Below are positions 41,642 to 51,303 of a stretch of DNA of 64,000 nucleotides, piece after piece. Position 1 is the stretch's first letter. Every line of letters begins with the position of its first letter. The notes beneath the pieces are model-generated. The model ran no database searches. It saw only the letters and a list, made by a program, of their open reading frames with translations, and had not been told where the DNA came from. The DNA lies in NCBI RefSeq assembly GCF_012371325.1, contig NZ_JAAZQX010000002.1, forward strand, positions 1 to 64,000, written 5' to 3'. A program made the position numbers and the translations under genes. Origin of the DNA: Acinetobacter sp. A2. Lineage in GTDB: Bacteria; Pseudomonadota; Gammaproteobacteria; Pseudomonadales; Moraxellaceae.

Positions 41642-43087
41642 TTAGTGACCTGTACCGTTGATTGACTTCGTCATATCTTCCACAACTTTCTTAGCATCAC
41701 CAAAGATCATCATGGTCTTGTCGTTATAGAACAAGTCGTTGTCCAAACCTGCATAACCCGTTGCCATTGAGCGCTTGATCACCATAATGGTACGTGCTTT
41801 ATGCGCTTCAAGAATTGGCATACCGTAAATTGGCGAGTTCGGATCGTCTTTTGCTGCTGGGTTCACAACGTCATTCGCACCAATAACAAGTACTACATCT
41901 GTTGCTGGGAAATCTGAGTTGATCTCATCCATTTCTAAGATGTCTTCGTATGGTACGTCTGCTTCTGCAAGTAATACGTTCATGTGACCTGGCATACGAC
42001 CTGCCACAGGGTGAATCGCAAAGCGAACAGTTACACCTTGTTCTTTCAGCAAGTTAGCCAATTCTTTAACTGCATTTTGTGCACGACCTTGCGCCATACC
42101 ATAACCTGGTACAATCACTACGCTGTCAGCATTTGACATCAAGAAGCCAGCATCATCTGCAGAACCTGAGCGGTAGTTACGTTGTACTTGCTCACCAGCG
42201 CCAGCAGTCGGTGCTGCTGCACCACCCATCGCACCACCAAACAATACGTTGATGATTGAACGATTCATCGCTTTACACATAATGTACGACAGAATCGCAC
42301 CCGATGAACCTACAAGTGAACCCGCAACAATCAGCATGTTGTTTTCAAGTGTGAAACCAATCCCTGCTGCAGCCCAACCTGAGAATGAGTTGAGAAGTGA
42401 TACCACCACTGGCATATCACCACCACCTACAGGTGCAATCCATACCCAACCAAATGCAAGTGCAAGACCAGTCATTGCCCAGAATGATGTCATGTTTCCA
42501 GTCAAGAAGAAGTGGATACCAAAACCTAACATGGCAATGAAAATCAATGCTTGAACAGGTTTAACCCATGCACCTGAAATGGTTTTTGCCCATTTCTTTG
42601 CAGCCAGCTTGCCGTACGCAAATACAGATGCAGTAAAGGTAATTGCACCCACGAAACACCCCACAAACAATTCAAATAAATGAACTTTGCTCATTTCATG
42701 GAAATTAATACCATTTGCAGCCAACAGGTCTGGACCTAATTCCACCAACTTGTTGTTATGAATAATTGCAGCAATGGCAATTAAAACTGCTGCTAAACCC
42801 ACCAAAGAGTGCATCAGTGCAACTGTTTCAGGCATTTGAGTCATAGGAACAGTACGTGCGCGAGCAATACCAACAATTGCACCTAAAACCATAGCACCTA
42901 CGATCATCCAAACCACTGGATTATCTGCCACAAAGAATGTGGTCAATACGGCAATTGCCATGGCGATCATGCCGTAGCGGTTACCTGCAATTGCTGTTTT
43001 TGGACCAGACAAACCACGAAGCGTTAAGATAAAAAGTACAGCCCCGATTAAATAGAACCAGTCTGCATATTCACGAATAAATTCCAT
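41642..43087 (-). CDS. pntB: NAD(P) transhydrogenase subunit beta
   Basis: Membrane and NADP-binding subunit of the proton-pumping transhydrogenase, which makes NADPH from NADH. The N-terminal half has several hydrophobic helices (about 5-255). The C-terminal domain III carries the NADP site (VVIVPGYGMAQGRAQNAVKE; RFAIHPVAGRMPGHMNVLLA; VLVIGANDVVNPAAKDDPNS). Length 481 fits. It is the last gene of pntA1-pntA2-pntB, 3 bases after pntA2. Confidence 0.96.
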   Translation of the reverse strand: MEFIREYADWFYLIGAVLFILTLRGLSGPKTAIAGNRYGMIAMAIAVLTTFFVADNPVVWMIVGAMVLGAIVGIARARTVPMTQMPETVALMHSLVGLAAVLIAIAAIIHNNKLVELGPDLLAANGINFHEMSKVHLFELFVGCFVGAITFTASVFAYGKLAAKKWAKTISGAWVKPVQALIFIAMLGFGIHFFLTGNMTSFWAMTGLALAFGWVWIAPVGGGDMPVVVSLLNSFSGWAAAGIGFTLENNMLIVAGSLVGSSGAILSYIMCKAMNRSIINVLFGGAMGGAAAPTAGAGEQVQRNYRSGSADDAGFLMSNADSVVIVPGYGMAQGRAQNAVKELANLLKEQGVTVRFAIHPVAGRMPGHMNVLLAEADVPYEDILEMDEINSDFPATDVVLVIGANDVVNPAAKDDPNSPIYGMPILEAHKARTIMVIKRSMATGYAGLDNDLFYNDKTMMIFGDAKKVVEDMTKSINGTGH

Positions 43088-43090
43088 GCA

Positions 43091-43414
43091 TTAGCCCTCT
43101 TTTTTCTTTGCTTTTGGTTTGAACATTTCCAGCATACGTGCCGTTACTGCGAAACCACCAAAAATATTGATACTTGCCAAGAACACAGCAATAGCACCCA
43201 GCACACTCACCACGTTAATGGTTTGAAAATCGACACTACCTTCTACACCCACCATTGGTAAGCCAACAGTTTGAATCATCGCACCCACGATAATGATCGA
43301 AGACAGCGCATTGGTTACCGCCATAAGAGGCGTATGCAATGCAGGCGTTACGCCCCAAACCACGTAGTAACCTACGAAAATGGCAAGGACAAAAATCGTA
43401 ATTGTTTCAACCAT
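43091..43414 (-). CDS. pntAB: NAD(P) transhydrogenase subunit alpha2 (membrane part)
   Basis: A 107-residue membrane protein corresponding to the C-terminal membrane domain of E. coli PntA. It has three to four helices ([52 protein letters not shown]). In this organism the alpha subunit is encoded by two genes, as in Rhodospirillum rubrum. The stop and start codons are separate and the frame is clean, so this is a natural split and not a frameshift. It lies 11 bases after pntA1. Confidence 0.94.
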   Translation of the reverse strand: MVETITIFVLAIFVGYYVVWGVTPALHTPLMAVTNALSSIIIVGAMIQTVGLPMVGVEGSVDFQTINVVSVLGAIAVFLASINIFGGFAVTARMLEMFKPKAKKKEG

Positions 43415-43425
43415 GAGAGTTCTCC

Positions 43426-44553
43426 TTAACCACGCTTTAACAGTACTTGACCGTTATGGGTCACCAGCAATGCTTTCTGAATTTCTTCTTCAGGATTCAG
43501 TGCAAAGTTCTTGTCGTTATCAAATAATGTTTCAACAAAATTCAATACATTACGTGCATAAAGTGCAGAGGCTTCAGTCGACACTGTAGATGGAATGTTT
43601 GGGATACCCAAAATTTTCACACCATTGGCAGTCACAACAGTTTCACCACATTGTGAACCTTCGACGTTACCGCCTGTTTCTACTGCCATATCTAAAATGA
43701 CTGAACCCGGTTTCATCTTCGCAACAGTTTCAGCTTTGATTAAACGTGGTGCATCACGACCAGGCAATAATGCCGTGGTAATCACAATATCAGCATTAGA
43801 AACAGCTTTATCTACAATAACAGCTTGATCTTTAATGTATTGTTCACCTGGCATCCAGCCGTAGCCATTTTTGGCAGCATCTGCAGCTTTTTGCTGTTCT
43901 TCTTCAGACATTGGCACGTCTAGCCATTTACCGCCTAAAGACTCTACCTGATCTTTCGCAGTTGGACGCAAGTCAGTTGCTTCTACTACCGCACCTAGAC
44001 GTTTTGCCGTTGCAATGGCTTGCAGACCTGCAACGCCCACACCCATGATCACAACACGTGCAGGTTTTACAGTACCCGCAGCCGTCATTAACATTGGGAA
44101 CATGCGTTGGTATTCTGCTGCAGCCAACAACACTGACTTATAGCCTGCCAAGTTGGCTTGTGATGACAACACATCCATATTTTGTGCACGTGACAAAGTA
44201 CGCGGCAAAAGCTCTAACGCAAATGCAGACACCTGAGCCGCAGCAAACTGATCTAATTCAGTATTGCGGTAAGGATCAAACATCGCCACGACAGTGCTAT
44301 TCGGTGCCAATTTCTGAATTTCATCACCCTTCGGGGCACGAACTTTCAAAATCATTTGACTGCCACGATAAGCATCATCTGTCAGGCTTGCACCCACTTG
44401 TTCATAAGCACTGTCGATATAAGCGGCTTTAACACCCGCACCACGTTCAATGACTACGCTATGACCCGCGCTAATCAACTTCTTTACTGTTTCTGGCGTC
44501 GCAGCGACACGATTTTCACCGACAACAGTTTCGGTTGGAATTCCGATCTGCAT
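43426..44553 (-). CDS. pntAA: NAD(P) transhydrogenase subunit alpha1 (NAD-binding part)
   Basis: A 375-residue soluble domain I protein that binds NAD(H), related to alanine dehydrogenase. It begins [20 protein letters not shown] and holds the nucleotide-binding [20 protein letters not shown] followed by EATDLRP. The RQD-loop-like segment and the [20 protein letters not shown] stretch are also present. It is the first gene of the pnt operon. E. coli PntA has 510 residues, and alpha1 plus alpha2 here make 482. Confidence 0.95.
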   Translation of the reverse strand: MQIGIPTETVVGENRVAATPETVKKLISAGHSVVIERGAGVKAAYIDSAYEQVGASLTDDAYRGSQMILKVRAPKGDEIQKLAPNSTVVAMFDPYRNTELDQFAAAQVSAFALELLPRTLSRAQNMDVLSSQANLAGYKSVLLAAAEYQRMFPMLMTAAGTVKPARVVIMGVGVAGLQAIATAKRLGAVVEATDLRPTAKDQVESLGGKWLDVPMSEEEQQKAADAAKNGYGWMPGEQYIKDQAVIVDKAVSNADIVITTALLPGRDAPRLIKAETVAKMKPGSVILDMAVETGGNVEGSQCGETVVTANGVKILGIPNIPSTVSTEASALYARNVLNFVETLFDNDKNFALNPEEEIQKALLVTHNGQVLLKRG

Positions 44554-45412
44554 GAGCGTCCCTCAAGCTAGTTTTTCTTAAGTCAACATCGTGGATAACG
44601 ATGCTTTCCCCTCAGGATAAGTTTTGTTGAATTTTTGGATTCTAATGCAACATTTTTAAATTACCACCCAATATTTATTTAATAAATACCCATATTTTGA
44701 ACTGATGATTCATAAAAATATTGTTGCGAGATATAATTGATAGGTTTTGCTTCTTTAATATAAGTCTAATTATTCAGCAATAACCGTATTTGGCAGGATC
44801 AAAACGACAGCACAGCAGTTTTGAGTTAGCAGTTCATCACATTTAAATGAATTTTGCATTGATCATTCTGACATGCATTTGGCTAAATTGGGAAAATCCG
44901 ACTTAGACCCAAAAGATCATATATCTATACATTTGACCGCTAAAACTTAAAACTTCAATGCCAAATTGACTTTTCTGACAAATTTTATCGCTCGCTATAC
45001 GTACTAATTTAGAGCCTATACCTCCCCATTAAAACCTTACAAATACCAACCTTTGCCTTATCAATAAAATCTAAAAGTGGCAGCAGCAAAACTTTTAAAC
45101 CCTCTGTAAATTTATTCAGTGTATGTCTAAGTTGACCGCTATTATTTTTTTGAATTTTTTTAAACATCATTTTTTCTGATGATGGATTTTGTGTGTTTTG
45201 TAATATTTTAAAAGTTTTTGCACTATTATCGTGCAACCACAATCTATTTTACTTTTCACTTAATTTCGATGTTTTAAAGCAGACCCTTCACACAAAATCC
45301 GCTATGCTTAGTTGTTGATTTTTCCTGCCACACTGGCTGCTTTAAATCCTATGCAGGATCACTCAACTCTTTTTATCGTACTTTACATTCATCCCTCACT
45401 TTAGCTTTTGCC
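44554..45412. other. long AT-rich intergenic region upstream of pnt and EamA genes
   Basis: About 860 bases between divergent operons. The only notable frame (minus, 45009-45242, TTG start, 77 codons; shorter from an ATG) has no clear ribosome site and no family. An inverted repeat TTGCAC/GTGCAA lies at about 45217-45235, at the start of that frame. No tRNA, terminator or recognised sRNA was seen. Confidence 0.4.
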
Positions 45413-46336
45413 ATGATCAAACTTAATGCCACGCAATGGGGGTCCATCTTTGCGCTATTCGCTGCATTTTTGTTCAGCACCAAAGCGATTTTTATTAAAC
45501 AGGCTTATGCACTTTCGCCATTGGTCGATGCCACTGTGCTCATGGCTTTACGTATGGCCAGTGCCTTGCCGTTTTTTCTGTTGATTTGCTGGTTCAACCG
45601 TCAGCACAGCCGCAACATTTCCAAAGGCAATTGGCTACTGCTGATTTTTTCAGGTTTGATCGGCTATTACTTTTCTAGCTGGTTAGACTTTTTAGGGTTG
45701 ATGTTCATTAGCGCATCATTAGAACGGATTATTCTTTTTTTATATCCAACTCTGACTGTATTGGCGTCTAGCCTGATCTATAAACAAAAACTCAGCTGGC
45801 TGAGTTTACTTGCCATTGCTCTGAGTTATGGCGGCACAGTCATTGTGATGCTACAAGAACAAAGTAACACACCACACGACTCATACTTTTGGCTAGGCAG
45901 CAGTTTAGTCTTTGCCAGTGCGGTATGTTTTGCGGGTTATTTGCTGCTGACTCGACGATTGATTCAACATTTTGGCTCATGGAATTTTACAGGCTTGGCT
46001 TTAAGCATTGCCTGCTTAGGTACCTTGGTTCATTACTGCTTGGCCACACCGCATCCTCTAGCTTTGATTCAGCAGCTGCCATTACAGGTACTGGGCTACG
46101 GCGTTGCCTTGGGCATTTTTGTGACAGTACTGCCTACCTTGTTAATGGCGCACAGCATCGCCCGTTTAGGTGCAGCACAATCAGCTATGATTGCCTCAAT
46201 TGGCCCCATTTTAACGATTTTATTGGCGACAGCATTTTTAGGTGAGCACCTGAATGGCATACAATGGTTGGGCTGTCTGCTGAATATTATAGGGGTGATG
46301 ATGATTACATTGTCCAAAAACAAGTTTTCACATTAA
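45413..46336 (+). CDS. EamA/DMT-family transporter
   Basis: A 307-residue inner-membrane protein with ten predicted helices arranged as two EamA repeats, the drug/metabolite transporter fold. The first repeat begins SIFALFAAFLFSTKAIFIKQ and the second ends AFLGEHLNGIQWLGCLLNII, with the E-x-L-x-x-x-Q-x-x-G pattern typical of EamA ends. Substrate cannot be read; metabolite or amino-acid export is common in the family. It is followed 113 bases later by an MFS gene on the same strand. Confidence 0.88.
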   Translation: MIKLNATQWGSIFALFAAFLFSTKAIFIKQAYALSPLVDATVLMALRMASALPFFLLICWFNRQHSRNISKGNWLLLIFSGLIGYYFSSWLDFLGLMFISASLERIILFLYPTLTVLASSLIYKQKLSWLSLLAIALSYGGTVIVMLQEQSNTPHDSYFWLGSSLVFASAVCFAGYLLLTRRLIQHFGSWNFTGLALSIACLGTLVHYCLATPHPLALIQQLPLQVLGYGVALGIFVTVLPTLLMAHSIARLGAAQSAMIASIGPILTILLATAFLGEHLNGIQWLGCLLNIIGVMMITLSKNKFSH

Positions 46337-46449
46337 AGACTTAAAACATCACCACAAAGTTTAGGATACTCACCGATTTTTTATTGCTCAAACTCAAACA
46401 GCATCCTATTTACTCACAGCATCACACTGCCTTATAAGCTAGGAAGACT

Positions 46450-47640
46450 ATGAATACTGCACCTGACATTAGCCAAGACAAAACCCTTTTATGGTTAATG
46501 GCGATTGCCTGCGGTTTATGTGCAGGTGCAAATTATTATTGCCAACCTCTGATTTACTCCATTCATCAATCTTTTCAAATTCCACAGTCACAAGTTGCAC
46601 TGACTGTGACATTTGCACAAGTCTCTTATGCACTCGGCTTACTGTTTATTGTACCGATGGGCGATATTGTCAATAAAACCAAGTTCATCCCCTTGCTCAT
46701 GTTCTTGGCATCGGTAGGTTTATTTTTGTGTGCCTTTTCTAGCAATTTAAGCATGCTTTGGATTGGCACCATCATCACAGGGCTATTCTCTGTGGCGGCA
46801 CAAGTATTAATTCCTTTTGCGACCATGACCGTAAAACCTGAAAAAATGGGAGAAGTTGTTGGTTTGCTGATGAGTGGTTTATTGGTCGGTATTTTACTTT
46901 CGACCAGTTTAGCAGGCTTGCTATCTAATTTATTTCACTGGAAAGTGATTTATCTGCTCAGCGGGATATTCATGTTGTGTATTGCTGCGGTACTTAAAGC
47001 ACGTTTGCCTTTTATTTCTACCAGCAAACTCAGCTACTTTGCAGTATTTCAGTCCATGGGCCGACTGATTTTAGAAGAACGCCGCTTGGTGTATCGTGCA
47101 TTACTCGGGGCTTTTGCTTTTGCTGCGATGAGTGTTTTATTTTCCACCATTGCCGTATTACTCAAATCTAGTTTTGGCTTAGCCGATGTCATGGTCGGCA
47201 TTGTGGCTTTGGTCGGAGTATTTGGCGCACTTTCGACCAAACAAGTGGGTAAAATTGCAGATCGCGGCTATGTCACAGCGCTGACTTGGGGCGGCTTAAC
47301 CTTGCTCGGTATCAGCTGGATATTTCTCTACTTTGGTCAATTCCAACTGTGGAGTTATATTTTAGGTTTTGGCTTGATTAACCTTGGCTTAGCGACTGTG
47401 CATAGCAGCAATCAAAATATTATTTTCCGCTTACGCCCAGATGCCAAATCACGTATCAATTCAGTCTATATGACCAGTTATTTTACAGGTGGTGCCTGCG
47501 GTTCCGCTTTAGGGATTTACGCATGGCAGCAAGGCGGCTGGCTATGGAGCTGTATGGTTGGACTGTGTTTTGTTGCAGCCGCAATGTGCTTTGCCCTGCT
47601 TGATCACACGCATCAGCGCAAGCATCTTGCAGAAGCTTAA
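46450..47640 (+). CDS. MFS transporter
   Basis: A 396-residue major facilitator protein with twelve hydrophobic segments. It begins TLLWLMAIACGLCAGANYYC, has the loop 2-3 signature-like FIVPMGDIVNKTKFIPLLM and a central hydrophilic linker (about 180-205). The type (YYCQPLIYSIHQSF near the start) matches a broad group of proton-linked transporters of unassigned substrate in proteobacteria. It converges with the gene at 47665. No adjacent regulator hints at the substrate. Confidence 0.88.
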   Translation: MNTAPDISQDKTLLWLMAIACGLCAGANYYCQPLIYSIHQSFQIPQSQVALTVTFAQVSYALGLLFIVPMGDIVNKTKFIPLLMFLASVGLFLCAFSSNLSMLWIGTIITGLFSVAAQVLIPFATMTVKPEKMGEVVGLLMSGLLVGILLSTSLAGLLSNLFHWKVIYLLSGIFMLCIAAVLKARLPFISTSKLSYFAVFQSMGRLILEERRLVYRALLGAFAFAAMSVLFSTIAVLLKSSFGLADVMVGIVALVGVFGALSTKQVGKIADRGYVTALTWGGLTLLGISWIFLYFGQFQLWSYILGFGLINLGLATVHSSNQNIIFRLRPDAKSRINSVYMTSYFTGGACGSALGIYAWQQGGWLWSCMVGLCFVAAAMCFALLDHTHQRKHLAEA

Positions 47641-47664
47641 AGTGACTGACGACAACCATCCAGT

Positions 47665-48318
47665 TTAGGACATTTGCATCACAGGATAAAAAGGCTGACT
47701 CCACTCATTCCATTCTAAACTTTCAACATTCTCCAATAGAATTTGGATAAAACACGGCAGTAATGCCGAAAGTAAAAGACTGGCATGACTGAGCTGTTTG
47801 CGGTTAATTGCACTATTATACGTTGCACCGCCTTGCACGAGTTGTTGATGCAAAGTCGATAAGCGCTTGAACACAAAGCTTAAAATACTGGCTGAATCGT
47901 GGGTATGCAAAGCCTGCATGATGTGCTGTTTTTCCGATTCAAAATCTGTACGCCAGGTACCTTCGCTGATTTTTTGATTGCGCCAATCCCAAAAACTTTG
48001 ACACAAATACGGATTAGTCAGTAAAACCTCCAAACTTTGTGGATGCTTTTCCCACAAAATTCTAGAAATCCGCTGATCAACATCTTTTTGATAAACTCTA
48101 AATGCAAACTGCTGTAAGGTCTGTTGTTCTTGCTCTGCCGCTTTCCCTTGTGCGTATAAGGCATTCAGCGCTACCCAAGTGCTCATAAATTGCAAATCAA
48201 TATCATCATGCAAAGCAATGGCTTTTTTCCACCAACTCAAACTGCGCTGCATGCGTAAATTAAAGGCAGCAGAAAACTCGTTTTTCTTGGTTCGATAAAT
48301 TTCTTCTAAAACCAGCAT
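47665..48318 (-). CDS. HEPN-like hypothetical protein with altered active-site motif
   Basis: A 217-residue helical protein. The beginning (FSAAFNLRMQRSLSWWKKAI and WVALNALYAQGK) and the segment LHQQLVQGGATYNSAINRKQ resemble a widespread HEPN-like family whose usual motif, as I recall it, is RNQLVHGGATWNS. Here the Arg, Asn and His of the RNase motif R-x4-6-H are replaced by His, Gln and Gln. If the assignment is right, this would be a non-catalytic member. No nucleotidyltransferase partner (MNT) gene is adjacent. Function unknown. Confidence 0.55.
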   Translation of the reverse strand: MLVLEEIYRTKKNEFSAAFNLRMQRSLSWWKKAIALHDDIDLQFMSTWVALNALYAQGKAAEQEQQTLQQFAFRVYQKDVDQRISRILWEKHPQSLEVLLTNPYLCQSFWDWRNQKISEGTWRTDFESEKQHIMQALHTHDSASILSFVFKRLSTLHQQLVQGGATYNSAINRKQLSHASLLLSALLPCFIQILLENVESLEWNEWSQPFYPVMQMS

Positions 48319-48384
48319 ATTATTATCCCTCTTATCCCTCTTATGCCGCTTTATCGTTATCTTTTCAACATACTAAAAAAAGTT

Positions 48385-48435
48385 AAAGGATACAAATACC
48401 CAATCGTTCAGTCGCTTCGCTTTCTTGTATCCTTT
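48385..48435. repeat. 11-bp perfect inverted repeat with a 29-base loop
   Basis: AAAGGATACAA (48385-48395) and TTGTATCCTTT (48425-48435) are exact inverted repeats. The loop contains TCGCTTCGC. The hairpin could be a dispersed intergenic repeat or a 3' structure. No other copy was seen in the window. Confidence 0.5.
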
Positions 48436-48480
48436 TATTAGGCGCTACAGTCTCAAAATACCCCCTTATTAGGATGCTAC
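48435..48480. repeat. short direct repeats upstream of dusA
   Basis: TTATTAGGCGCTAC (48435-48448) recurs as TTATTAGGATGCTAC (48466-48480). A few bases upstream TTATCCCTC is also doubled (about 48332-48350). These tandem fragments, with the inverted repeat beside them, occupy the gap before dusA. Confidence 0.5.
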
Positions 48481-48511
48481 GCTAGCGCTGTCGATTTTTG
48501 CTCAAACCCCG

Positions 48512-48517
48512 TATAAT
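48512..48517 (+). promoter_or_regulatory. candidate -10 element for dusA
   Basis: A perfect TATAAT followed by a GC-rich stretch (GCGCGG) lies 36 bases before the dusA ATG. No good -35 could be placed at standard spacing. Confidence 0.5.
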
Positions 48518-48553
48518 GCGCGGCTTATCTTTGCTCTTCCAGTCAGGTGTGTT

Positions 48554-49573
48554 ATGACGCGTGCCATCCAAAATTTACAGCCTCGTATATCCGTTGCACC
48601 TATGATGGATTGGACTACTCGTGATTATCGTTTTTTTGCACGCTTGTTTAATCCAAACATTGTGCTATACACCGAAATGGTCACAACAGGCGCCATCTTA
48701 TTTGGAGATGCCAAACGTCACCTCGATTACAGCAAAGAAGAACATCCAATTGTGTTGCAACTAGGTGGCTCAAACCCTCAGGATTTAGCAAGCTGCAGCA
48801 AAATGGCGCAAGACTGGGGCTATGATGAAATCAACCTAAATGTCGGCTGCCCAAGTGATCGGGTACAAAACAATAAAATTGGTGCCTGCTTAATGGCAGA
48901 GCCTGATTTAGTGGCTGAATGTATTGCCGCGATGCGTCAAGTGGTGGACATTCCTGTGACAGTCAAACACCGTATTGGCATTGATGATATGCACTCTTAT
49001 GAAGAAATGCTGCATTTTGTCGATACTGTTGCACAAACAGGCTGTACTCATTTTATTGTGCATGCACGGATTGCTTTGCTGCAAGGTCTATCGCCTAAAG
49101 AAAACCGTGAAGTTCCGCCCCTGCGCTATGAAGATGTCTACCGCTTAAAACAAGACCGCCCTGACTTATTCATTGAAATTAATGGCGGAATTAAAACCTT
49201 TACAGAAACTCAGGCGCATTTACAGCATGTCGATGGGGTGATGATTGGACGTGAGGCATATCACAATCCATATTTATTGGCAGAACTTGGCCAATTATGG
49301 AATCTCGAACAGCCTGATCGTTTTGAAATTATGCAGCAAATGTTGCCGTACATTGAGCAACGCTTACAACAAGGTGCTCCCCTATCTGTGATTACCCGCC
49401 ATATTTTGGGTTTATTCCAAAACTTACCTGGTGCACGAAAATGGCGTCAGGCCTTAAGTGGTGGCAACGCCAAAACCTTTGCCGATGTCGAAAATGCGCT
49501 AGCCAATATTCAGGCGGCCATGCAACGTACAGAAGCCTATTTAAAAGAGCAGCAGTCGCTTCAGGCAGAATAA
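48554..49573 (+). CDS. dusA: tRNA-dihydrouridine synthase A
   Basis: FMN enzyme that reduces U20/U20a in the tRNA D-loop. The 339 residues show the DusA-type start (RISVAPMMDWTTRDYRFFAR), TEMVTTGAILFGD, the catalytic Cys in INLNVGCPSDRVQNNKIGAC, KHRIGIDDMHSYEE, HARIALLQGLSPKENREVPP (DusA-specific) and VMIGREAYHNPY. The 5' end of dusA is a known integration hotspot for islands in proteobacteria, Acinetobacter included. No integrase is present here, so the site looks unoccupied, though small repeats crowd the upstream gap. Confidence 0.96.
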   Translation: MTRAIQNLQPRISVAPMMDWTTRDYRFFARLFNPNIVLYTEMVTTGAILFGDAKRHLDYSKEEHPIVLQLGGSNPQDLASCSKMAQDWGYDEINLNVGCPSDRVQNNKIGACLMAEPDLVAECIAAMRQVVDIPVTVKHRIGIDDMHSYEEMLHFVDTVAQTGCTHFIVHARIALLQGLSPKENREVPPLRYEDVYRLKQDRPDLFIEINGGIKTFTETQAHLQHVDGVMIGREAYHNPYLLAELGQLWNLEQPDRFEIMQQMLPYIEQRLQQGAPLSVITRHILGLFQNLPGARKWRQALSGGNAKTFADVENALANIQAAMQRTEAYLKEQQSLQAE

Positions 49574-49649
49574 ATTTCAATTCATACTTTTAGCAAGACA
49601 TCGTTGTAAAAGATCATGCTGAATACGCCCATCATGGCAGGTGTTCTGC

Positions 49650-50420
49650 CTATTTTTTGCTGTGCAGTGCATCCAGTTTTTTCAGCACTTCAGTCACAGC
49701 CACCATTGCAAAACTGGACGTAACCACCACAGCCGAACCATAACCACCGCAACGTAAGCCTGCACTTGGGCAAACATCTGCGCTGGAAAATGGATTATCT
49801 ATAGAATACACGCAGGTAATGCCAAACTTTTCTTTTGGCTTTTTACAAATGCCTTTGCTGCGTAATTGGGCACGCAATTTAGCCAGCATTGGGTCTTGTT
49901 CGGTTTTAGATAAATCTGCTACCCGAATTTTAAGTGGATCAAGCTTCCCACCTGCACCACCCGACACAATAAGCGGTATCTTGTTAAAACGGCAATGCAA
50001 CATTAACGCCAGTTTAGCTTTAACATCATCGATGCAATCCAACACCAAGTCAGGGGCCGTTGCCAATAACACTTTGACGTTGTCAGGGGTTAAGTAATCA
50101 TCCACTAAATTAATTTTGATGCGTGGATTAATCGAACGACAACGCTCTGCCATCACATTAATTTTTTCATGTCCTAAGGTCGAACTCATGGCAGGTAACT
50201 GACGGTTAATGTTCGATGCTGCGACCACATCCATATCGACCAAAGTCAGCTCACCTATGCCTGTACGCGCTAAGGCCTCGACCGCCCAAGAACCAACCCC
50301 GCCAATACCAATGACCATCACATGACTATGCGCATAATGTTGAAATGCACTGTCACCATAAATTTTGGCAACGCCTGCAAAACGGCGTTCATATTCGTCA
50401 TCTTGAAGAAGGTCAGTCAT
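49650..50420 (-). CDS. tcdA: tRNA threonylcarbamoyladenosine dehydratase
   Basis: E1-like enzyme that converts t6A37 of tRNA to the cyclic form ct6A using ATP. The 256-residue protein has the adenylation Rossmann motif VMVIGIGGVGSWAVEALAR and the following VDMDVVAASNINRQLPA. VLDCIDDVKAKLALMLHC, VSGGAGGKLDPLKIRVADLS and the C-terminal PSAGLRCGGYGSAVVVTSSF are also present. It converges with dusA across 76 bases and precedes nothing on its own strand, so it appears to be at the end of the tatD side group (45 bases from tatD). Confidence 0.94.
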   Translation of the reverse strand: MTDLLQDDEYERRFAGVAKIYGDSAFQHYAHSHVMVIGIGGVGSWAVEALARTGIGELTLVDMDVVAASNINRQLPAMSSTLGHEKINVMAERCRSINPRIKINLVDDYLTPDNVKVLLATAPDLVLDCIDDVKAKLALMLHCRFNKIPLIVSGGAGGKLDPLKIRVADLSKTEQDPMLAKLRAQLRSKGICKKPKEKFGITCVYSIDNPFSSADVCPSAGLRCGGYGSAVVVTSSFAMVAVTEVLKKLDALHSKK

Positions 50421-50465
50421 GCGCTCATCAAATATAGTTTCAAGGTAGGGGCATTTTACTGTGTT

Positions 50466-51302
50466 TCAGGGCTTGGGTGTTGTTTCACGCACATCTAAAA
50501 CCTGAAATGTATTTTGCCAAAGCTGTTCAGCTAGCGCTTGTGGTGAGATATTCAAACAAGCCGCTAAACCTTCAAGCACATAGATCAAGTTGGCAGGCGT
50601 ATTGCGGGTACGGGTTTGAGTATCGGTTTGGCAACATAATGGCGTCATGTCGGGACAGTCGGTTTCCAAAACCAAATGCTCAACACCAATTTCTTGTACA
50701 ACACGACGCAGTTTTTTTGCATTAGGGTTAGTGATCTGTCCTGTCACACCAATTTTAAAACCCAGTTTGATCAGGGCTTTCGCCTCTTCGACCCCACCAC
50801 TAAAAGCATGAGCGATGCCGCCAAGTTTAAACTGTTGTTGTTTTAAAATTTTTAATACATCGGCATGCGCTTTACGGATATGTAGCAATACAGGCTTTTG
50901 CCAATGACGGGCAATTTCCAATTGGGCTGTAAAAAAATCTTGCTGTTTTTGAAATTCCTCAGCGTGTTTATGTTCAGCTAAAAAAGTATCTAAACCAATT
51001 TCCCCCACAGCAATACAATGTTGCTGTTGTAAAATTTGCTCCAAATCGTGTAAATGCTGACGCTGATGCTGTTCGATATAAAACGGATGCAGCCCAGGCG
51101 CCAAATGACTACGTGGCGCCTGATCAAGTTGATTCAAATACTGCTGGGTTGTAATCAAATCCTGAAAGCGTGATTGCACAAAACCAATCAGTACTAAATG
51201 TTCTACCCCCGCAGCCTTGGCCGCATACGCCAATTGCTCCCGATCAGCATCAAAATCGGCAACATCAAAATGGGTATGCGTATCAAATAGCGGGAGGTTC
51301 AT
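50466..51302 (-). CDS. TatD-family metal-dependent hydrolase
   Basis: A 278-residue TIM-barrel hydrolase of the TatD DNase family. The metal site is FDTHTHFD at the N-terminus, with GEIGLD, LHIRKAHADVLKIL, GIAHAFSGGVEEA and LETDCPDM following. I take the ATG at 51302: the longer frame to 51347 would overlap the upstream lipoprotein gene by 44 bases and add residues before the metal motif. The group includes TatD, YcfH and YjjV. The protein reads closest to YjjV, but a subfamily choice is not secure. It begins 2 bases after the lipoprotein stop. Confidence 0.9.
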   Translation of the reverse strand: MNLPLFDTHTHFDVADFDADREQLAYAAKAAGVEHLVLIGFVQSRFQDLITTQQYLNQLDQAPRSHLAPGLHPFYIEQHQRQHLHDLEQILQQQHCIAVGEIGLDTFLAEHKHAEEFQKQQDFFTAQLEIARHWQKPVLLHIRKAHADVLKILKQQQFKLGGIAHAFSGGVEEAKALIKLGFKIGVTGQITNPNAKKLRRVVQEIGVEHLVLETDCPDMTPLCCQTDTQTRTRNTPANLIYVLEGLAACLNISPQALAEQLWQNTFQVLDVRETTPKP

Positions 51303-51303
51303 A

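Noticed and set aside
43091..44553. Frameshifted pntA
   Set aside because: The two pieces each have their own start and stop and correspond to the known alpha1/alpha2 split, so it is natural and not an error.
45009..45242. 77-codon minus-strand ORF in the pnt-EamA gap
   Set aside because: TTG start, no clear ribosome site, low-complexity Lys-rich composition. It is kept only as a note in the intergenic entry.
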